DNA of 64,000 bases from Carallia brachiata (GCA_021464245.1 JADCRB010000021.1:1846337-1910336), one strand, 5' to 3'; counted from the stretch's first letter, positions 26,001-38,852 are shown. Made by a program: numbers and translations. Notes: generated from the letters alone by a model not told the origin.

Positions 26001-27929
26001 TGCAATGCCCTGCTGAGAATCCAAGCTGCCTTTTCGCAAATCATTTGGGCTGCCAAGCAGTATGTATTCAGCAAGATCATTGTTTTGCCTTTTGATTCTT
26101 TTACATAGAAATAGTATAGTAACCTTATCGAGATGAAAACAAAACAGTAACTGTGCAAGAAGATAAAAGTGTGAGGGTGACTGGTCACTAGCGCTTGCAC
26201 TACTATAAAGACAACACTACTAAAGATGATGATGAAGTAAAACCACTTGCATGCTTGCCATGAACATCATAGTGAATACTGGGTTAAGCTGAATACATCT
26301 CTTTTCTTTTAGCAAATTTGTTAATTATGGTGCCAGCACATGTAAATTCCCACTGTAATCAAATCAATTGATGAAGTTTCATAGCAGAGTCATGAATAAT
26401 GTAATAACGATAAGCAACATTATTAGAAAAATATTAATCTCTATGCTAACATGACTATTGAAAGAAAAATACAATGGAAGAAAGCAAAAGAACATGCCTG
26501 ACATTTTAGGGAATTGCTTACCATAAATAGAGTATTGTAGAATAAATAGATCACCATATTGGCACCTTAATAATATATTCTCCCTTTTACCTTTATTGCA
26601 CTGCAGAGGTGTCCTGGAAATCCATAGTATTGTTGGTCAGCATGGAGAAAATTAACAAGCACAGACAAATCTGCAACATATTTGGAAATTCACTTCAGCT
26701 CAATCATAAAACAAATGAAGTTAGTTACAAGAATTCAAATTTAATTTAAAAGGGAAATGGAACCAAGTAGTGTAGGCGCAACATCTAAAAGGGAAATGAT
26801 TATTAGTACAGATTGCAAACTCTCTACACATCCCCTAGCCTGCCAACCAAACATACAGGAAACAGATAAATCAGAACATCCCATAGTCATTTGGGACACA
26901 ATTCCTCTAAGTTGTATTATGGCTGCTCAAGGTATGTTGGTCACCTTTATGTTGTCTCTGAAAGAACGAGGAGACCAGAGATTATAATTCCTAAGACTGT
27001 AAAAATTTGGACTTTATCATTCGCCACAGATGAGATACTTTGCTTGAATGCCAAAAAGTAATATTTTAGACAACAGGGAAAAGGTAATCAAACAGCAGTA
27101 AAGTTCTAACATTGCAATCAGATTTGTACTACACATGCAAAATGCCATAAAGGTGTTTGAAAATTATTTCTCATGTAGTAAAACCTTGTAGATGAAAAGA
27201 AATGGAAACAATAAAGGCCATCCCTATAATGTCTTGGATCTTACTTGTCCAAAAAGCTCAAACTGAGATCGAAGGGAATGTCAAAGTACTAATCTCTCTC
27301 TGCTCACAATAGCTTGTCGCTCAATCAAAGCACCACCAGAATCGAGGACATAACATTTGAAAAGAAGTCACCTAGACCAGCTGGTTCTTCTCAATTAAGC
27401 TCCTACAAACAAACAGAAATCTATTTGCCACACAGTTACAGAGAAGTGACCTAGAACACAGAGCATTGCAATGCTAACATGCAGGTGAAAAGCTTTTTTA
27501 ATTCACCTTCTTTGACAGCTTACATAAGAAATCAACTAAAACAAGAGCAAGGTATTTATATATCATAAATTTCGAGATAGCCAAAGTCGCACACCTCAAG
27601 CATACAGGAAGGATATCAGTTTAGTCAATTAGCAATTCAAAAAGAGATGTCACAAGCAAGTGAACAACAAAACCCCCAAATCTAACAAAACAGATTATAT
27701 TAAATAGAATCAAGTGGATACTAAGGTGAAAGCTCGAGAGCATTTAAGAACTTCTCTCCATTCATGCACCATTTTGTCACCAACGTTCACAATGGAAACC
27801 ACATGGAAATAGATCACAGTAGGAACTGACTAATTGAAAGATGATTGTCCAGTTTGCCTTTGAATTTACTGAGAATAACATCATACTTTTATAAGATTGG
27901 ATGAGCAAAGAAAGCATTTAAAAGATCTA

Positions 27930-28265
27930 AACCTTTATCAAAGCAATCAATTGTTGTCCAAGCCCTCTGCTGGTAAGATCTTCCAAAAAAATTTGAATGT
28001 CCATCGCAAGATCATCTTAAAACTCACCGAAGCACAACAGCCTGCAAAAGAAACAGAATAAAAGTCCAACAGTATATAACTGAACGTGTGTAATATTGAA
28101 TTCAAAGAGAAAACTTAAGATACCCTTACTAGTGTGCATAGAGCTGTTATCAACTACCAAAAGAACCAGCAACAATACATTGTTGTTCCAACATCTTTTG
28201 TCCCCTTAAGTCCCATTGGATAATTTTCATCAGTTTATGCATGAGTGACACACAGAATACCTGTT
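27930..28265 (-). pseudogene. NUP205-derived pseudogene fragment, unit 2
   Basis: The piece at about 28265-28145 reads IQWDLRGQKMLEQQCIVAGS, a degenerate match to the NQEWGL-G-EP-EILRLAAGLW part of NUP205. The piece at about 28040-27930 starts AVVL after an AG acceptor and is then frame-disrupted; its other copies read AVVLDQ-IEADL. Both belong to the N-terminal tenth of NUP205. In unit 1 the pieces are from the middle of the protein, so the array joins non-adjacent exons. Confidence 0.6.
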
Positions 28266-28629
28266 GAAGAAAAGCAAAACGTCGTTTGGTTCTACATTTG
28301 CACGGATTTATTGAAGCAATTAAAATTTGAACACAAAACACAAACTTGTTGGCTTAGCAGTTCTCAAAACACCTAAACATATTATGCTAGATGATTTTAA
28401 TTCAGCATCTTGAATTGATCTCAATTCATCTCAGAAGGTAAGAGGAGAGATAAGTAATCCCCAGAAAAATAACAAAAATCAATGTTGGAGATATCATAGA
28501 AATCAATGTAAGCCCATATGCAAACTTTTCTACTTGTTACACATATATGTAAGATGGTGTGATAAAGCAAACTAGGTATATTCTTTAACAAAAAAGAAGG
28601 AATTAAAAAAAAGGAAATGGAAAAGGGTA

Positions 28630-29700
28630 CGGAAATGATTTAGTTAAACAAGCCAAAAACCTTTTGAAGAACATTCAGGTATGCAACCAGTGCTTTTGCA
28701 TCCCTCTCTTGAAATTCTGGCAACAGGGCAGTAGCAGTATAAAAGGACTCTTTAAACTTCTCTTTATGATCTGCTAGGCAATCAAACTACATGCTGCACA
28801 CAATTGAGCAGAAGCACTGAAAGGACCTTTGCAGCAGCTTCTATTCAAAATGATTTGCCCTACAGAAGCTCATAGACCTTTGCAGCACCTTCTCGACTAT
28901 AAGCCTGAAAGAACTTTATATCAGCAACCTACAATAACTGGCATTGGATAAACATGTCACAGGCAAAGCCACTATATCAAAACATAGAAAATCAGTTCAC
29001 ACGAGCAAAGTGCTCAACATTTTTAAGAAAGCAAGGAGTGTTTGAAAATTATTATGATCTTCCCCGGCAATATTAACCAAGTTCCACAAAACATCACTGC
29101 CAGACATCAGTTCTGGTTCCTTCTGAAAATAGTACAAATACAAAGGATTGCAAAAAGATGACAAATATGAAGCATTTGATAAAGAAACCAAACGTGTTTA
29201 AGCAATTAACAAGAGCCTGTATTTCATTTTCACCTACTAGTAGAATGCTCCTTTCAAGTCTCAAATTCTATCACATGGTTCTACAAAGAAATTTTATTTT
29301 CTAATCAGTGGGCCTCAAATTACCAAATATATGCAATGTCATAATAACAATTACTAACTTGATAAATTTCACTCAAAAAATCCTGTAAAGAGACAAAGAT
29401 GAAGGAAGGGCTTCCAAGAATTTTTGAATATCTACAACAAGATCAGCTTCAATCCCTTGATCAAGCACAACAGGCTGCAGAAGTAGAATAAAAAATCAAC
29501 CCTATATATTTGAACATGCGTAGGAAAATAATTCAAAGAAAAGACCTGAAGCCACCCTTGTGTGCATAGGACTGTGATCATTTTACCACATCCCATCTCA
29601 AAGAGTTCCAAAGTCCTGCAGCAACATGTAAATGTTTCCATGGCTCTTGTCCCTTTAAGCCCCATAGGAAAATTTGTGTTAGTTTGTGCACATGAGTGAG
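28630..29700 (-). pseudogene. NUP205-derived pseudogene fragment, unit 3
   Basis: Pieces from high to low coordinate: 29700-29590 reads LWGLKGQEPWKHLHVAAGLW. The piece at 29475-29407 reads PVVLDQGIEADLVVDIQKFL and runs directly into 29405-29365, which ends LSEIYQ. The piece at 29125-29005 reads KEPELMSGSDVLWNLVNIAG then EDHNNFQTLLAFLKMLSTL, with no stop. Around 28910-28850 is a REGAAKVYELL match and at 28740-28640 a FQERDAKALVAYLNV match. The direct fusion of the IQKFLEA piece to SEIYQ removes several hundred residues of normal NUP205. The KEPELM piece is the best-preserved copy in the array. Confidence 0.75.
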
Positions 29701-30059
29701 GTGTAGAGTAGCTGCTGAAAAAAGCAAAGAGTAGTACGGTTCTACATTTACATGGATTTTATCTAAACAATTAATTTCGGACACAAAACACATACTTGCT
29801 TAGTGGTTCTCAAAAAACCTAAATGTATCATGCTACATGATTTGAATTCAACATTCACGGTCTTTACTGTGATCTTAAAACGTAAGAGAGAAGTTGAGTA
29901 GTCCCTGAAAAAAAAAAAAAACTAGAGAATGTCATAGAAATCAATGTCTTCCCATAACCAAAGTATTCTACTTGTTATGCATGTATATGTAAGATGGTAT
30001 GATAAAGCAAACAAGAATTATTCTTTAATTCAAAAGAAGCAATAAAAAAAAAGATGAAA

Positions 30060-31140
30060 AAGGGTAAGGCAAAGATTTAGCATCAAACAAGCAAAAAACT
30101 TTTTAAGAATGTTCATATATGCAATCAATGCTTTTGCATACCCCTCTTTAAAATATGGCAACAGGGTACCAGCAGTCTAAAAAAAATTATTTAAACTTCT
30201 CGTTATGTGATCAGATAACCTTCACACAATAGAGCAGATGCTTTGCCCTGAAGAAGCTCATAGACCTTTGCAGCACCCTCTTGACTACAAGCCTGAAAGG
30301 AAATCATACAGCAACATAAAATGATCAGCATTGGATAAAACATGACAAGAAGAAACAAAAGCTACTTTTCCTGCTGTAACCTTGGCAACTTTCTTGGACA
30401 TATTGCATTATAGATGACAAATAGGTGGAAAAAGAAACGGGGAGGGGGAAGAACCAAAGAAAGAAATTCTCTAAAATTAGAATTAAAAAAATGGTCAGAC
30501 GTTATTAACATTGAAGTAGGACAAGAAAGAAACAAAACCAAGAAGATTAAGGTTAATATCATCAGAAACAAGGGAAAATATTGTGGAAGAAATTTCAGAG
30601 TACGTAAATCTTGAATCAAATAAATGGGTAAAAGGGTAGGATAAAGAGATTTAGGAACAAACCAACCACAAGCCTTCTCCGCAAATCACCCATTGCGTCT
30701 GTGTGCGTGTATGGCTGTGCATTGCAATCTGCTAATTCCAGGCCCTGACATCTGAACATCTCAATCCGATCGAGATGCTCGCTCATGGAATCCATGCAGT
30801 TGGTTTCCCAGACAACAAGAAATCAAATCAAAAGAATTGCCATTAATCGTAATCATCCAAGAATGTGCACAGGAAGAGAGAGAGAGGATTCGAAAATTCA
30901 TCAGAAAAGAGGAAATTTGAGTAAAATCTTTGCAAGAGCAAGAATAAATATGAATTAAAAGCCAATAACATAATTATTCATCCAAGAATCTGCAGAAAGA
31001 AAAAGAGAGAGGATTCCAAAGTGATTTGCCTAGGAAATTTGACTCGAGTCTTCACTTTGTGTGCGCCTAAAGTATTTTGGCTTCGTAAATTTTGAGAAGT
31101 GAGAAGGAAGGTAATCGAATTTATAGCCGTTAGCGCCTCT
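30060..31140 (-). pseudogene. NUP205-derived unit 4 with leader segment
   Basis: NUP205-like pieces lie at 30300-30235 (EGAAKVYELLQGK) and 30180-30060 (LPYFKEGYAKALIAYMNI). Upstream on the minus strand are two segments that recur in other units: 30420-30365 (reading MSKKVAKVTAGK) and 30800-30670 (MDSMSEHLDRIEMFRCQGLE). I do not recognise these as NUP205 and cannot name them. A TATAAAT sequence at 31125-31119 and a GC-richer block (to about 31170) precede the leader, so the unit looks like promoter, leader and truncated NUP205 tail. Confidence 0.5.
31119..31125 (-). promoter_or_regulatory. TATA-like box of duplicated leader, unit 4
   Basis: TATAAAT follows gagGCGCTAACGGC on the minus strand. 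The same arrangement recurs at 37156-37150 and 38862-38853. Its promoter role is inference from repetition and position. Confidence 0.45.
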
Positions 31141-31849
31141 TCGGCTCCCCTCGCCGACCCGCGTACCTGTCCGACAGGGATTTCCTATTCCATTCTATTA
31201 AAGATATTTTTTATTATTTTATTAAAAACATCAATACATATTTTTAAGTATTATTAACTCAAACGATATCTCGATTAAAATTAAAATTATTATTTTAAAA
31301 AAAATTAATAACTTATAAAATGTAAAAATCACAAATATTTTGAAAAAATTATTAACATTAATTTAAAAATATTAATTTTAATTTTAATTAAAATATTATT
31401 CAGTACACTAACATTGAAGATACTAACATTTTTTCTTTTATTAGTGGAGTGACCGGCGTTAATACCACGCCGTCAGCCCTTTCGCCGGAAAATTAGATAC
31501 TTTCTCAGTATGCCACACCAGTAAATAAACGACAAATCGTCGCAAATAGAATGGGCAACAACAACGGAAAGCTTGGTATTTTTTTACTTTTTATTATAAT
31601 TTTTATAAAGGGTAAGCTCGGATGGTACGCACCAGAGAGAAGAACATGCCTGGCAGGAATTGCTCAGCTCAAAGAGTTCAGCAGCACTATCTTACAATTA
31701 CAAAGCATAAAAAAAAAACATCCTTCAATAGCGTAGTGAGCAAAAGAATGCATTTAATAGATCGCACTGTATGCCATCAAATTTACCAAGAATAACATCA
31801 AACTTTATGAAGAGCAGATAAGCAAAAGAAATTATTTAATAGATGCAAA

Positions 31850-33000
31850 CCTTTGTTAGAGCAATCAATTATTGTTTAAGCCCTCCGCTGGTAACATCTT
31901 TCAAGAACTTCGGAATACCCAACAGACGATCAGCTTCAATTTTTTGATCAAGCACAACAGCCTGCAAAAGAAATAGAATGAAAAAAAATCAAAAAGTACA
32001 TATCTGAAAAAAAAGAAGAAGGAAAATTCAGAGAATAATCCATCTCTTGATAGGCAGAAAATAGCAATCGAAGACAATCAATTTCAGACGGAGGTCTTCA
32101 GACTTTAATCAATCAAAACCTGTAACATTGGGTTGTTAGAAGAAGACCAATTATAGGGGGAATAAGTGTCAGTATAAAGGTTTTACTTGAAACCTGATGA
32201 ATCAATGTCTCCAATGACAATTCCCAAAAATATCTTCAAAAAGGTGATCAAGAATTATGACAAAATCTAGTTGATTCACTGAAGCAAAATCCAATTGTCC
32301 TACTGTAACCTTGGCAACTTTCTTGGGCATGTTGCGCTATAGATGACAAACATGGCAGAAACCCAGCACAATTTAATACTTAACGAACCAATCAAGCCTG
32401 AGAAGGATTTATCTGCCCAGTTACTCAAATAGAGAGGGAAAAAAAAAAAAAAGGAGAGAGAGAGAGAGAGAAGGAGGGGGTGGAAGCAGGGGACAGAAGT
32501 CACAGAACAAAAGAAAGAAATTCTATAAACAAGAAAGAATGGCGATCAGTACTACTAGGACAAGAAAGAAACCGAAACCAAGAACTTTAAATGGGTAAAA
32601 AGGGTGGGGATAAATAGTTGGGATAAAGGGTGGGCTAAAGGATATTATTATAGAAGTATGACGATTAGTACTACAAGGACAAGAAAGAAACGAACCAAGA
32701 ACATTAACGCTAATGAACAGAAACAAGAATTGAGAAAATATTGTGAAAGAAATTTCAGAGAAATAAATCTTCAATCGAATTAAATGGGTAAAACGGTGGG
32801 GATAAAGAAAGTTAGAAACAAAAAACCAACCACAAGCCTTCTCGCAAATCAGATCCACTGCGTCCGTGTGTGTGTGTGCGTGTGGCTGCACATTGCAATC
32901 TCCTGATTCAAATTCCTGACATCTGAACATTTCCATCCTATGGAGAGGCTCGTGAAATAGATGCGGATGATTTCCCGGACAACAAAAAGAAAAAGAAAAA
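31850..33000 (-). pseudogene. NUP205-derived unit 5 with leader segment
   Basis: The leader-type segment is at about 32990-32823 (HRMEMFRCQEFESGDCNVQP), the MPKKVAKVTVGQLDF segment at about 32345-32285, and the NUP205-like piece at 31965-31850 reads AVVLDQKIEADRLLGIPKFL with a stop codon soon after. The order from leader to NUP205 piece is the same as in unit 7. No promoter-like TATA was noted for this copy. Confidence 0.5.
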
Positions 33001-33444
33001 GAAAAAAGAATAAATATATGATTACAAGAAATCAAAAACAAATAAAGAACTACCATTAATGGTAGTCATCCAAAAATTTGCAGAGTCACAGAGGGAGACA
33101 GAGAAAGAATTCCAAGATTTACCAACAAAACTCCGGAAAAGAGGAAATTTGAGTAAATTCTTCACGAAAACAGGAATAAATAAAAATTACAAGCCATTAA
33201 TTATAATAAATTCATCCAAGAATCTGCAAAGAGAGAAAGAAACAGAGGATTCCAAGATGATTTACTTTAGCCATTTCTCTCTATTAATGCACCATATTTA
33301 TTGCCATGTTCACAATGAAAAACACATAGATCACAGTTGAACAGCCCCATGAAAGATAATTGTGCAGTATGCCTTTAAATTTACTCAAGATAACATCATC
33401 ATTTATTAAGAGTAGATTAACAAAAGAAAGGCATTTAAAAGATT

Positions 33445-34370
33445 TAAACCTTTATTAGAGAATTCAATTGTTGCCAAGTAAGAGCTTCCTGTTGGATAAT
33501 AATTTGCGGATGCGGACGCACACGGGATCGGGCCCAATATGGAGAGCGATCATAGAGGGGTAGGAGCGAGACCAAGTAACAAACAAACGAACCACTAACA
33601 CCATCCAACACTAAAATCAATTGACTTAGTTTTAATGGGTCATGAACTCACTTATTAATTGCTTCAACTCTACTCTCTTCTCCATGTGGAACAATTAGCT
33701 CACAATTGTTTCTCAACACTCCCTCCCAATTGTGAGTGGAATTTCTCTCCTTAAATGCGTCTGAAACCTTCTTCGTGGGCTTCCTTTTTTGGGCTTTGAA
33801 TTGAAAGTGTAACTTCTTTGATAATTTATAGTCTCACAAGATCATTTACGTTCTGATACTAATTGTTGGATAATAATTTGCGCACGCAGACTCGGGCTCA
33901 ATACGGAGAGTGATCACAGGAGGGTAGGAGTAAGAATAAGTAACAAACAAATGAACCACTAACACCACTCCACACTAAAACTAATTGGCTTAATTTTAAT
34001 AGGTCATGGACTCACTTATTAATTGCTTCAACTCTACCCTCCTTCTCCACGTGAGACAATTAGCTCACAATTGTCTCTCAACACTTCCAAGAACCTTTGA
34101 ATATCCAAAACAAGAGCAGCTTCAATCCCTTTATCAAGCACAACAGCCCGCAGAAGTACAATGCAAAAATCAAAACCTATATATCTGAACATGTGTAGGA
34201 AAATAATTCAAAGAAAAGACTTGAAGTCACCCTTGTGTGTATAGGACTCTGATCATTTAACCACATCCCATCTCAAAGAGTTCCAAAGTCCTGCAGCAAC
34301 AAGTAAATGTTTTCATGGCTGTTTTCCCATTAAGCCCCATAGGAAAATTTGTGTTTGTTTGTACACATGA
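33445..34370 (-). pseudogene. NUP205-derived unit 6a, split by a TRIM element
   Basis: The piece at 34370-34250 parallels LWGLKGQEPWKHLHVAAGLW of unit 3. The next piece begins at about 34150 with AVVLDKGIEAALVLDIQRFL, is interrupted at 34088, and resumes at 33489 with a TWQQLNSLIK sequence, ending near 33445. Intact NUP205 continues from IQKYLED into a similar GLRQRLISLIKEL segment, so the interruption is inside a former exon. The remaining FQEG/SQEG pieces of this unit lie beyond the second insertion, at 36.15-36.37 kb. Confidence 0.7.
33490..34083 (-). mobile_element. TRIM retrotransposon, complete, 5-bp target duplication
   Basis: Terminal direct repeats at 33490-33718 and 33864-34083 flank a 145-base interior. 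Each repeat reads TGTTG to CAACA in the minus orientation. The flanks are CTTCC at 33485-33489 and at 34084-34088, a perfect 5-bp duplication. Reading the minus strand, the sequence next to the 5' repeat (33861-33850, TTAGTATCAGAAC) resembles the tRNA-Met primer site TGGTATCAGAGC. A purine tract GGGAGGGAG lies next to the 3' repeat at 33719-33727. There is no coding capacity, as is normal for terminal-repeat retrotransposons in miniature. It is inserted in a former NUP205 exon. Confidence 0.88.
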
Positions 34371-34682
34371 GTGAGGTGTAGAGTAGCTGCTTAAAAAAGC
34401 AAAAAGTAGTACAGTTCTACAGTTGCATGGATTTTATCTAAACAATTAATTTTGGACGCAAAACACATACTTGCCTAGTGGTTCTCAAAAAACCTAAATG
34501 TTTCATGCTACATGATTTGAATTCAACATTCACGGCCTTTCCTGTGATCTCAAAAGGTAAGAGAGAAGTTGAGTAGTCCCTGAAAAAAAAAATTAGAGAA
34601 TGTAATAGAAATCAATGTATGCCCATAACCAAAGTATTCTACGCGTCATGCATGTATATACAAGATGGTACGATAAAGAAAG

Positions 34683-36103
34683 TGAAGGAAAAGATGAGTT
34701 TATGACTTTAGACTGAAACTGAAAAATTACAGCAGAGTAGGAAAGAAAAACAGTGGAAGTATTCCTGCAAAAATTGCAGTAGAGAAAGAAATGAAAAAGT
34801 GGGAAATCACAGCAAAAGGTGAAGCCAAAAGGCTTGGTTTTCATTTATTCATATGCTTCATAATATAGGAATTTATACAAAGTACATGGTACATGATATG
34901 ATTAAGAAAAGACAAGTCCCCCATGCCTTAAAATCCACTAGCTTAAGCAAGCTGAACTTGACAGATTTTTACCCAATCCCACTAAAAAAAAAACAGTTTT
35001 AGAAGATATCATTACACGTCATTCATCACCAACTATTGGTAACAATCCAACCCAAAACACTTCATTTAAACTAAGATCTTTTGCTTGTAGTTTGTACAGC
35101 AAAGAAGCTGGGAATCCTAACACTCCTCCTCAGATTCCTTGCTGGAAAACAGAGAGATTCTTGAAGGAAATTGTTTCTGCAACTTAGCAGCAACTTTGCT
35201 TCATTTGCAGCTCTAATAACTATCATCTTCTTTTCTCAAAAAACCAACAAGTGGTATCAGAGCATGAATGATCTTTGGGGACCTCTCAAAATCTGTTTTT
35301 TGGGTCCAAACTCAATTTTTCATCATCATCTTGCTACTCTTTCATTTTCTGCAGCAGTTCATCATCTTTGATGTTTTTTTTACAGCCTCATCTCTGCTGC
35401 AACTCTCAATTTCTGCATTTTGCTGCACTCATTTTCTGCAAAAACTCCTCTGCTGCACTTCATACGCTTCTGCAGCAATTTCCAGCTTCTGAACTGGTTT
35501 GAAACTCTTCCTTTGGGCCAAAATCTGGTTTTAAATGCTCATTTTCTGCATCTCTCATCTTCTACTGCATCATCATTTCTGCAGTTCTCATTTTCTGCTG
35601 CACTTAACTTTCTGCTACACTATCATCTAATTTTCTGCTGCATTTCAAAATCTTTACTGCATTTTGAAATTTCTGCACTCTAAAATGCTGCAATCTGCAT
35701 ATCTGCAGTTCTTTATACTGCACTTTCAGAACTTATACTGCAATTTCTGCAGTTTTACTGCTTCAAACTGTTACTGCAATGTTTCTGTTTAGTAGTCTGC
35801 TTTGTGGTTCTGCATTTCTACTGCACTAAAATTTACTGCAATCCTTCTGTTTTTACAAATTCTAGTTTCTGGACTGGTTTTCTGCAGTATCATTGCTTGA
35901 AACTGCAACTTTCTGGTTTAGAACTCTTGTCATAAAAAAAACAGCTTCAAATCTTGGTTTACAAACCACTCATGTTGCACATGCAACACTCATCTATCAA
36001 CAATGTTCTCTCATCAAGTTAAAGACCTCCATCATGAGTTCGGGAGGAGAAAAAATGAACTCAATCTTTCAAGACCTCCATCATGACTTCAGGAGGAGAA
36101 ACA
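34683..36103 (+). mobile_element. non-autonomous LTR-retrotransposon remnant with Copia-type primer site
   Basis: At 35252-35263 is TGGTATCAGAGC, the exact primer-binding site complementary to initiator tRNA-Met used by many Copia elements. The 567 bases before it (34683-35249, TG to CA) look like a 5' LTR. The downstream interior, to 36103, has no gag or pol and includes a stretch at 35330-35900 dense in CTGCA phrases. GAAAG occurs at 34678-34682 and 36104-36108, a candidate target duplication. No matching 3' LTR was seen, so the element is truncated or unusual. Sequence on both sides matches the corresponding interval of unit 4 (about 30010-30060), proving insertion into the array. Confidence 0.65.
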
Positions 36104-36149
36104 GAAAGAAGCAATAAAAAAAAGGATGATAAAGGGTAAGGAAAATAAT

Positions 36150-37325
36150 TAGCATCAAACAAGCAAAAACCTGTTGAAGAATGTTCATATATGCAATCAG
36201 TGCTTTTGCATCGCCCTCTTTAAATTATGGCAACAGGGTATCAGCAGTCTAAAAAAAATTGCTTAAACTTCTCATTATATGATCAGATAACCTTCACACA
36301 ATAGAGCCGACGCTTTTCCCTGAAGAAGCTCACAGAACTTCGCAGCACCTTCTTGACTACAAGCCTGAAAGGAAATCATCTCAGCAACATAAAATGATCA
36401 GAATTGGATAAAACATGACAAGAAAGAAACAAAAGGTACTTGTCCTGATTTAACCTTTGCAACTTTCTTGGGCATTTTTCATTATAGATGACAAATAGGC
36501 GGAAAAAGGGGGAGGGATGGGAAATAACCAAAATTCTCTAACTTTAGAATGCAAAAATGGTCAGACGTTATTAATATTAAAGTAGGACAAGAAAGAAACA
36601 AAACCAAGTAAGATTAAGGCTAGTACGAACAGAAACAAGGGAAAATATTGTGGAAGAAATTTCAGAGTGAGTAAATCTTGAAATCATACAAATGGGTAAA
36701 AGGGTGGGATAAAGAGATTTAGGAACAAACCAACCGCAAGCCTTCTCCGGAAATTAGATCCATTTCGTCTGTGTGAGTGGCTGTGCCATTACAATCTCCT
36801 AATTCCAGGCCCTGACATCTGAATATCCCAATCCGACCAAGATGCCCGCTCGTGGAATTCAAGTAATTGGTTTCCCAGACAACAAAAAGAATAAATATAT
36901 CAATTACAAGAAATCAAAAGAAAAAGAGGAAATTTGAGTAAAATCTTCGCAAGAACAAGAACAAATATGAATTAAAAGCCATTAATCATAATTATTTATC
37001 CAACAATCTGCAGAAAGACAAAGAGGATAGGGAAATGATTTACCTAGAAACCCTAGCAGAGACGAAACTTGACTCGAGTCTTTATTTTGGGTGCCCCTCA
37101 AGTGCTTTTGCTTCGGAAATTTTGAAAAGGAGCAAGAAGGGGTAATCAAATTTATAGCCGTTAGACAGCGCCTCTTCGGCTCCCCTGCTCCGACCCGAGT
37201 CCCCGTCCGTCAGGGATTTCCAATTCTATTCTATTAAAAATATTTTTTATTGTTTTGTTAGCAACGTGACTGGCCATCATACTTTTCGTCCAAATATACA
37301 GAACTTGCACAACAGCCTGCAAAAG
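36150..37325 (-). pseudogene. NUP205-derived unit 6b with leader segment, plus start of unit 7
   Basis: NUP205-like pieces at 36365-36300 (REGAAKFCELLQGKAS) and 36250-36150 (LPxFKEGDAKALIAYMNIL). The recurrent MPKKVAKV-type segment is at 36490-36430 and the MFRCQ-type leader at 36870-36725. TATAAAT is at 37156-37150 behind a GC-rich block. Immediately beyond, 37325-37300 is a short stub of the AVVLD piece that belongs to the next unit. Confidence 0.55.
37150..37156 (-). promoter_or_regulatory. TATA-like box of duplicated leader, unit 6
   Basis: TATAAAT in the same context as the copies at 31.1 and 38.86 kb. Confidence 0.45.
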
Positions 37326-37941
37326 AAATAGCATAACAAAAATCAAAAGGTACATATCTGAAAGTGAACAGAAAAATAATTCGTCAAATAAAAGGATTGA
37401 AGTTACCTTTACCGCCTCTCATCATACCAAAGACCTGCAGCAGCATGTAAAAATTTTCAATGGGGATCTTGTCCCATCAAGCCCCGTTGGAAAATGATGC
37501 CAAAAAAAAAAAAATGAGGAAAATGATTGGCAGAAAATAGCAACGGAAAACAATCAATTTTAGACGGAGGTCTTCAGACTTCAATCAATCAAAACCTGTA
37601 AAATAAGGTTGTTAGAAGACCAGTTAAGGGGGCAATAAGTGTCAGGAAAAAAGTTTTCCTTGAAACCTGATGAATCAATGTCTCCAATGACGATTCCCCA
37701 AAAAATCTTTAAAAGATGATAAAAGAATTATGAAAAATTCTAGTTGATTCTTCAGTGACATCAAGCTTTGCATTCTGGAATGGGAATTTGAAGCAAAATC
37801 TAATTGTCCCACTGTAACCTCGGCAACTTTCCTGGCATATTGCGTTATAGATGACAAACATGGCAGACACCCAACACAATTAAACACATAACGAACCAAT
37901 CAAGCCTAAGAAGGATTTATCTATCCAATTACTCAAATAGG

Positions 37942-37972
<31 letters not shown>

Positions 37973-38782
37973 AGGGGGGTGGAAGCAGGGGACAGATGTC
38001 ATAGAACAAAGGAAAGAAATTCTCTAAACAAGAAATAATGAGGATTAATACTACTAGGACAAGAAAGAAACCAAACCAAGATAGAAACGAAAACATTAAA
38101 TGGGTAAAGGGTAGGGATAAAGAGTGGGGATAAAAGGTGGGTAAAAGTATATTAATATTAAAGTATGACGATTAGTACTAATAGGGCAAGGAAGAAATGA
38201 AACCAAGAACATTAACGCTAATGAACAGAAAAAAGAATTGAGAAGATATTGTGAAAAAAATTTTCAGAGAAGTAATTCTTGAATAGAATGAAATGGGCAA
38301 AAGGGTGAGATAAAGAGAGTTAGAAACAAACAAACCAATCGGATGGCTGTACATTGCAATCTCCTGTTTCAAACCCCCGTGGATCTGAATATTTCCATCG
38401 GATGGAAAGGCTCGTGAAATAGATGCGGATGATTTCCCAGACAACAAAAAGAATAAAGAAAAAAGAACTAAATATATGAAATACAAGAAATCAAAAATAA
38501 ATGAAGAAACTGCCGTTAATTGCAATCATCCAAGAATCTGCAGAGTCACAGAGAGAAACAGAGAAAGAATTCCAAGATTTACCTACAAAGTACTCCAGAA
38601 ATAGAGGAAATTTGAGTAAATTCTTCACGAAAACAGGAATAACTAAGAATTACAAGCCATTAATCATAGTATATTCATCCAAGAATCTGGAAAGAGAGCA
38701 AGAAAGAAAGGATTCCAAGATGATTTACCTAAAGGTGGTTGATTCACCATGCGTGCGCGGTGCGCCTCAAGTCTCAGTCAGT

Positions 38783-38813
38783 TTTTTTTTTTTTTTTTTG
38801 GGGGGGGGGGGGA
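38783..38813. repeat. poly-T/poly-G run
   Basis: About 18 T followed by about 13 G. Such a run is a likely point of inaccurate length in the assembly. Confidence 0.85.
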
Positions 38814-38852
38814 ATTTTGAAGCAGAGTGAGAACTTGAAGAGAGAGGGCGCC

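Noticed and set aside
26580..26670. Minus-strand exon-like piece reading LVNFLHADQQYYGFPGHLCS
   Set aside because: It has plausible splice borders and sits within the NUP205 array, but I could not place it in NUP205 from memory, so it is not annotated as such.
32523..33056. 177-codon minus-strand open frame
   Set aside because: It spans the leader segment of array unit 5, but the rest is low-complexity Phe/Leu/Ser; not supported as one protein.
35330..35900. Regular CTGCA phrases suggesting a CRISPR-like or satellite array
   Set aside because: Spacing is irregular and the context is the interior of a plant retroelement; no true repeat-spacer structure.
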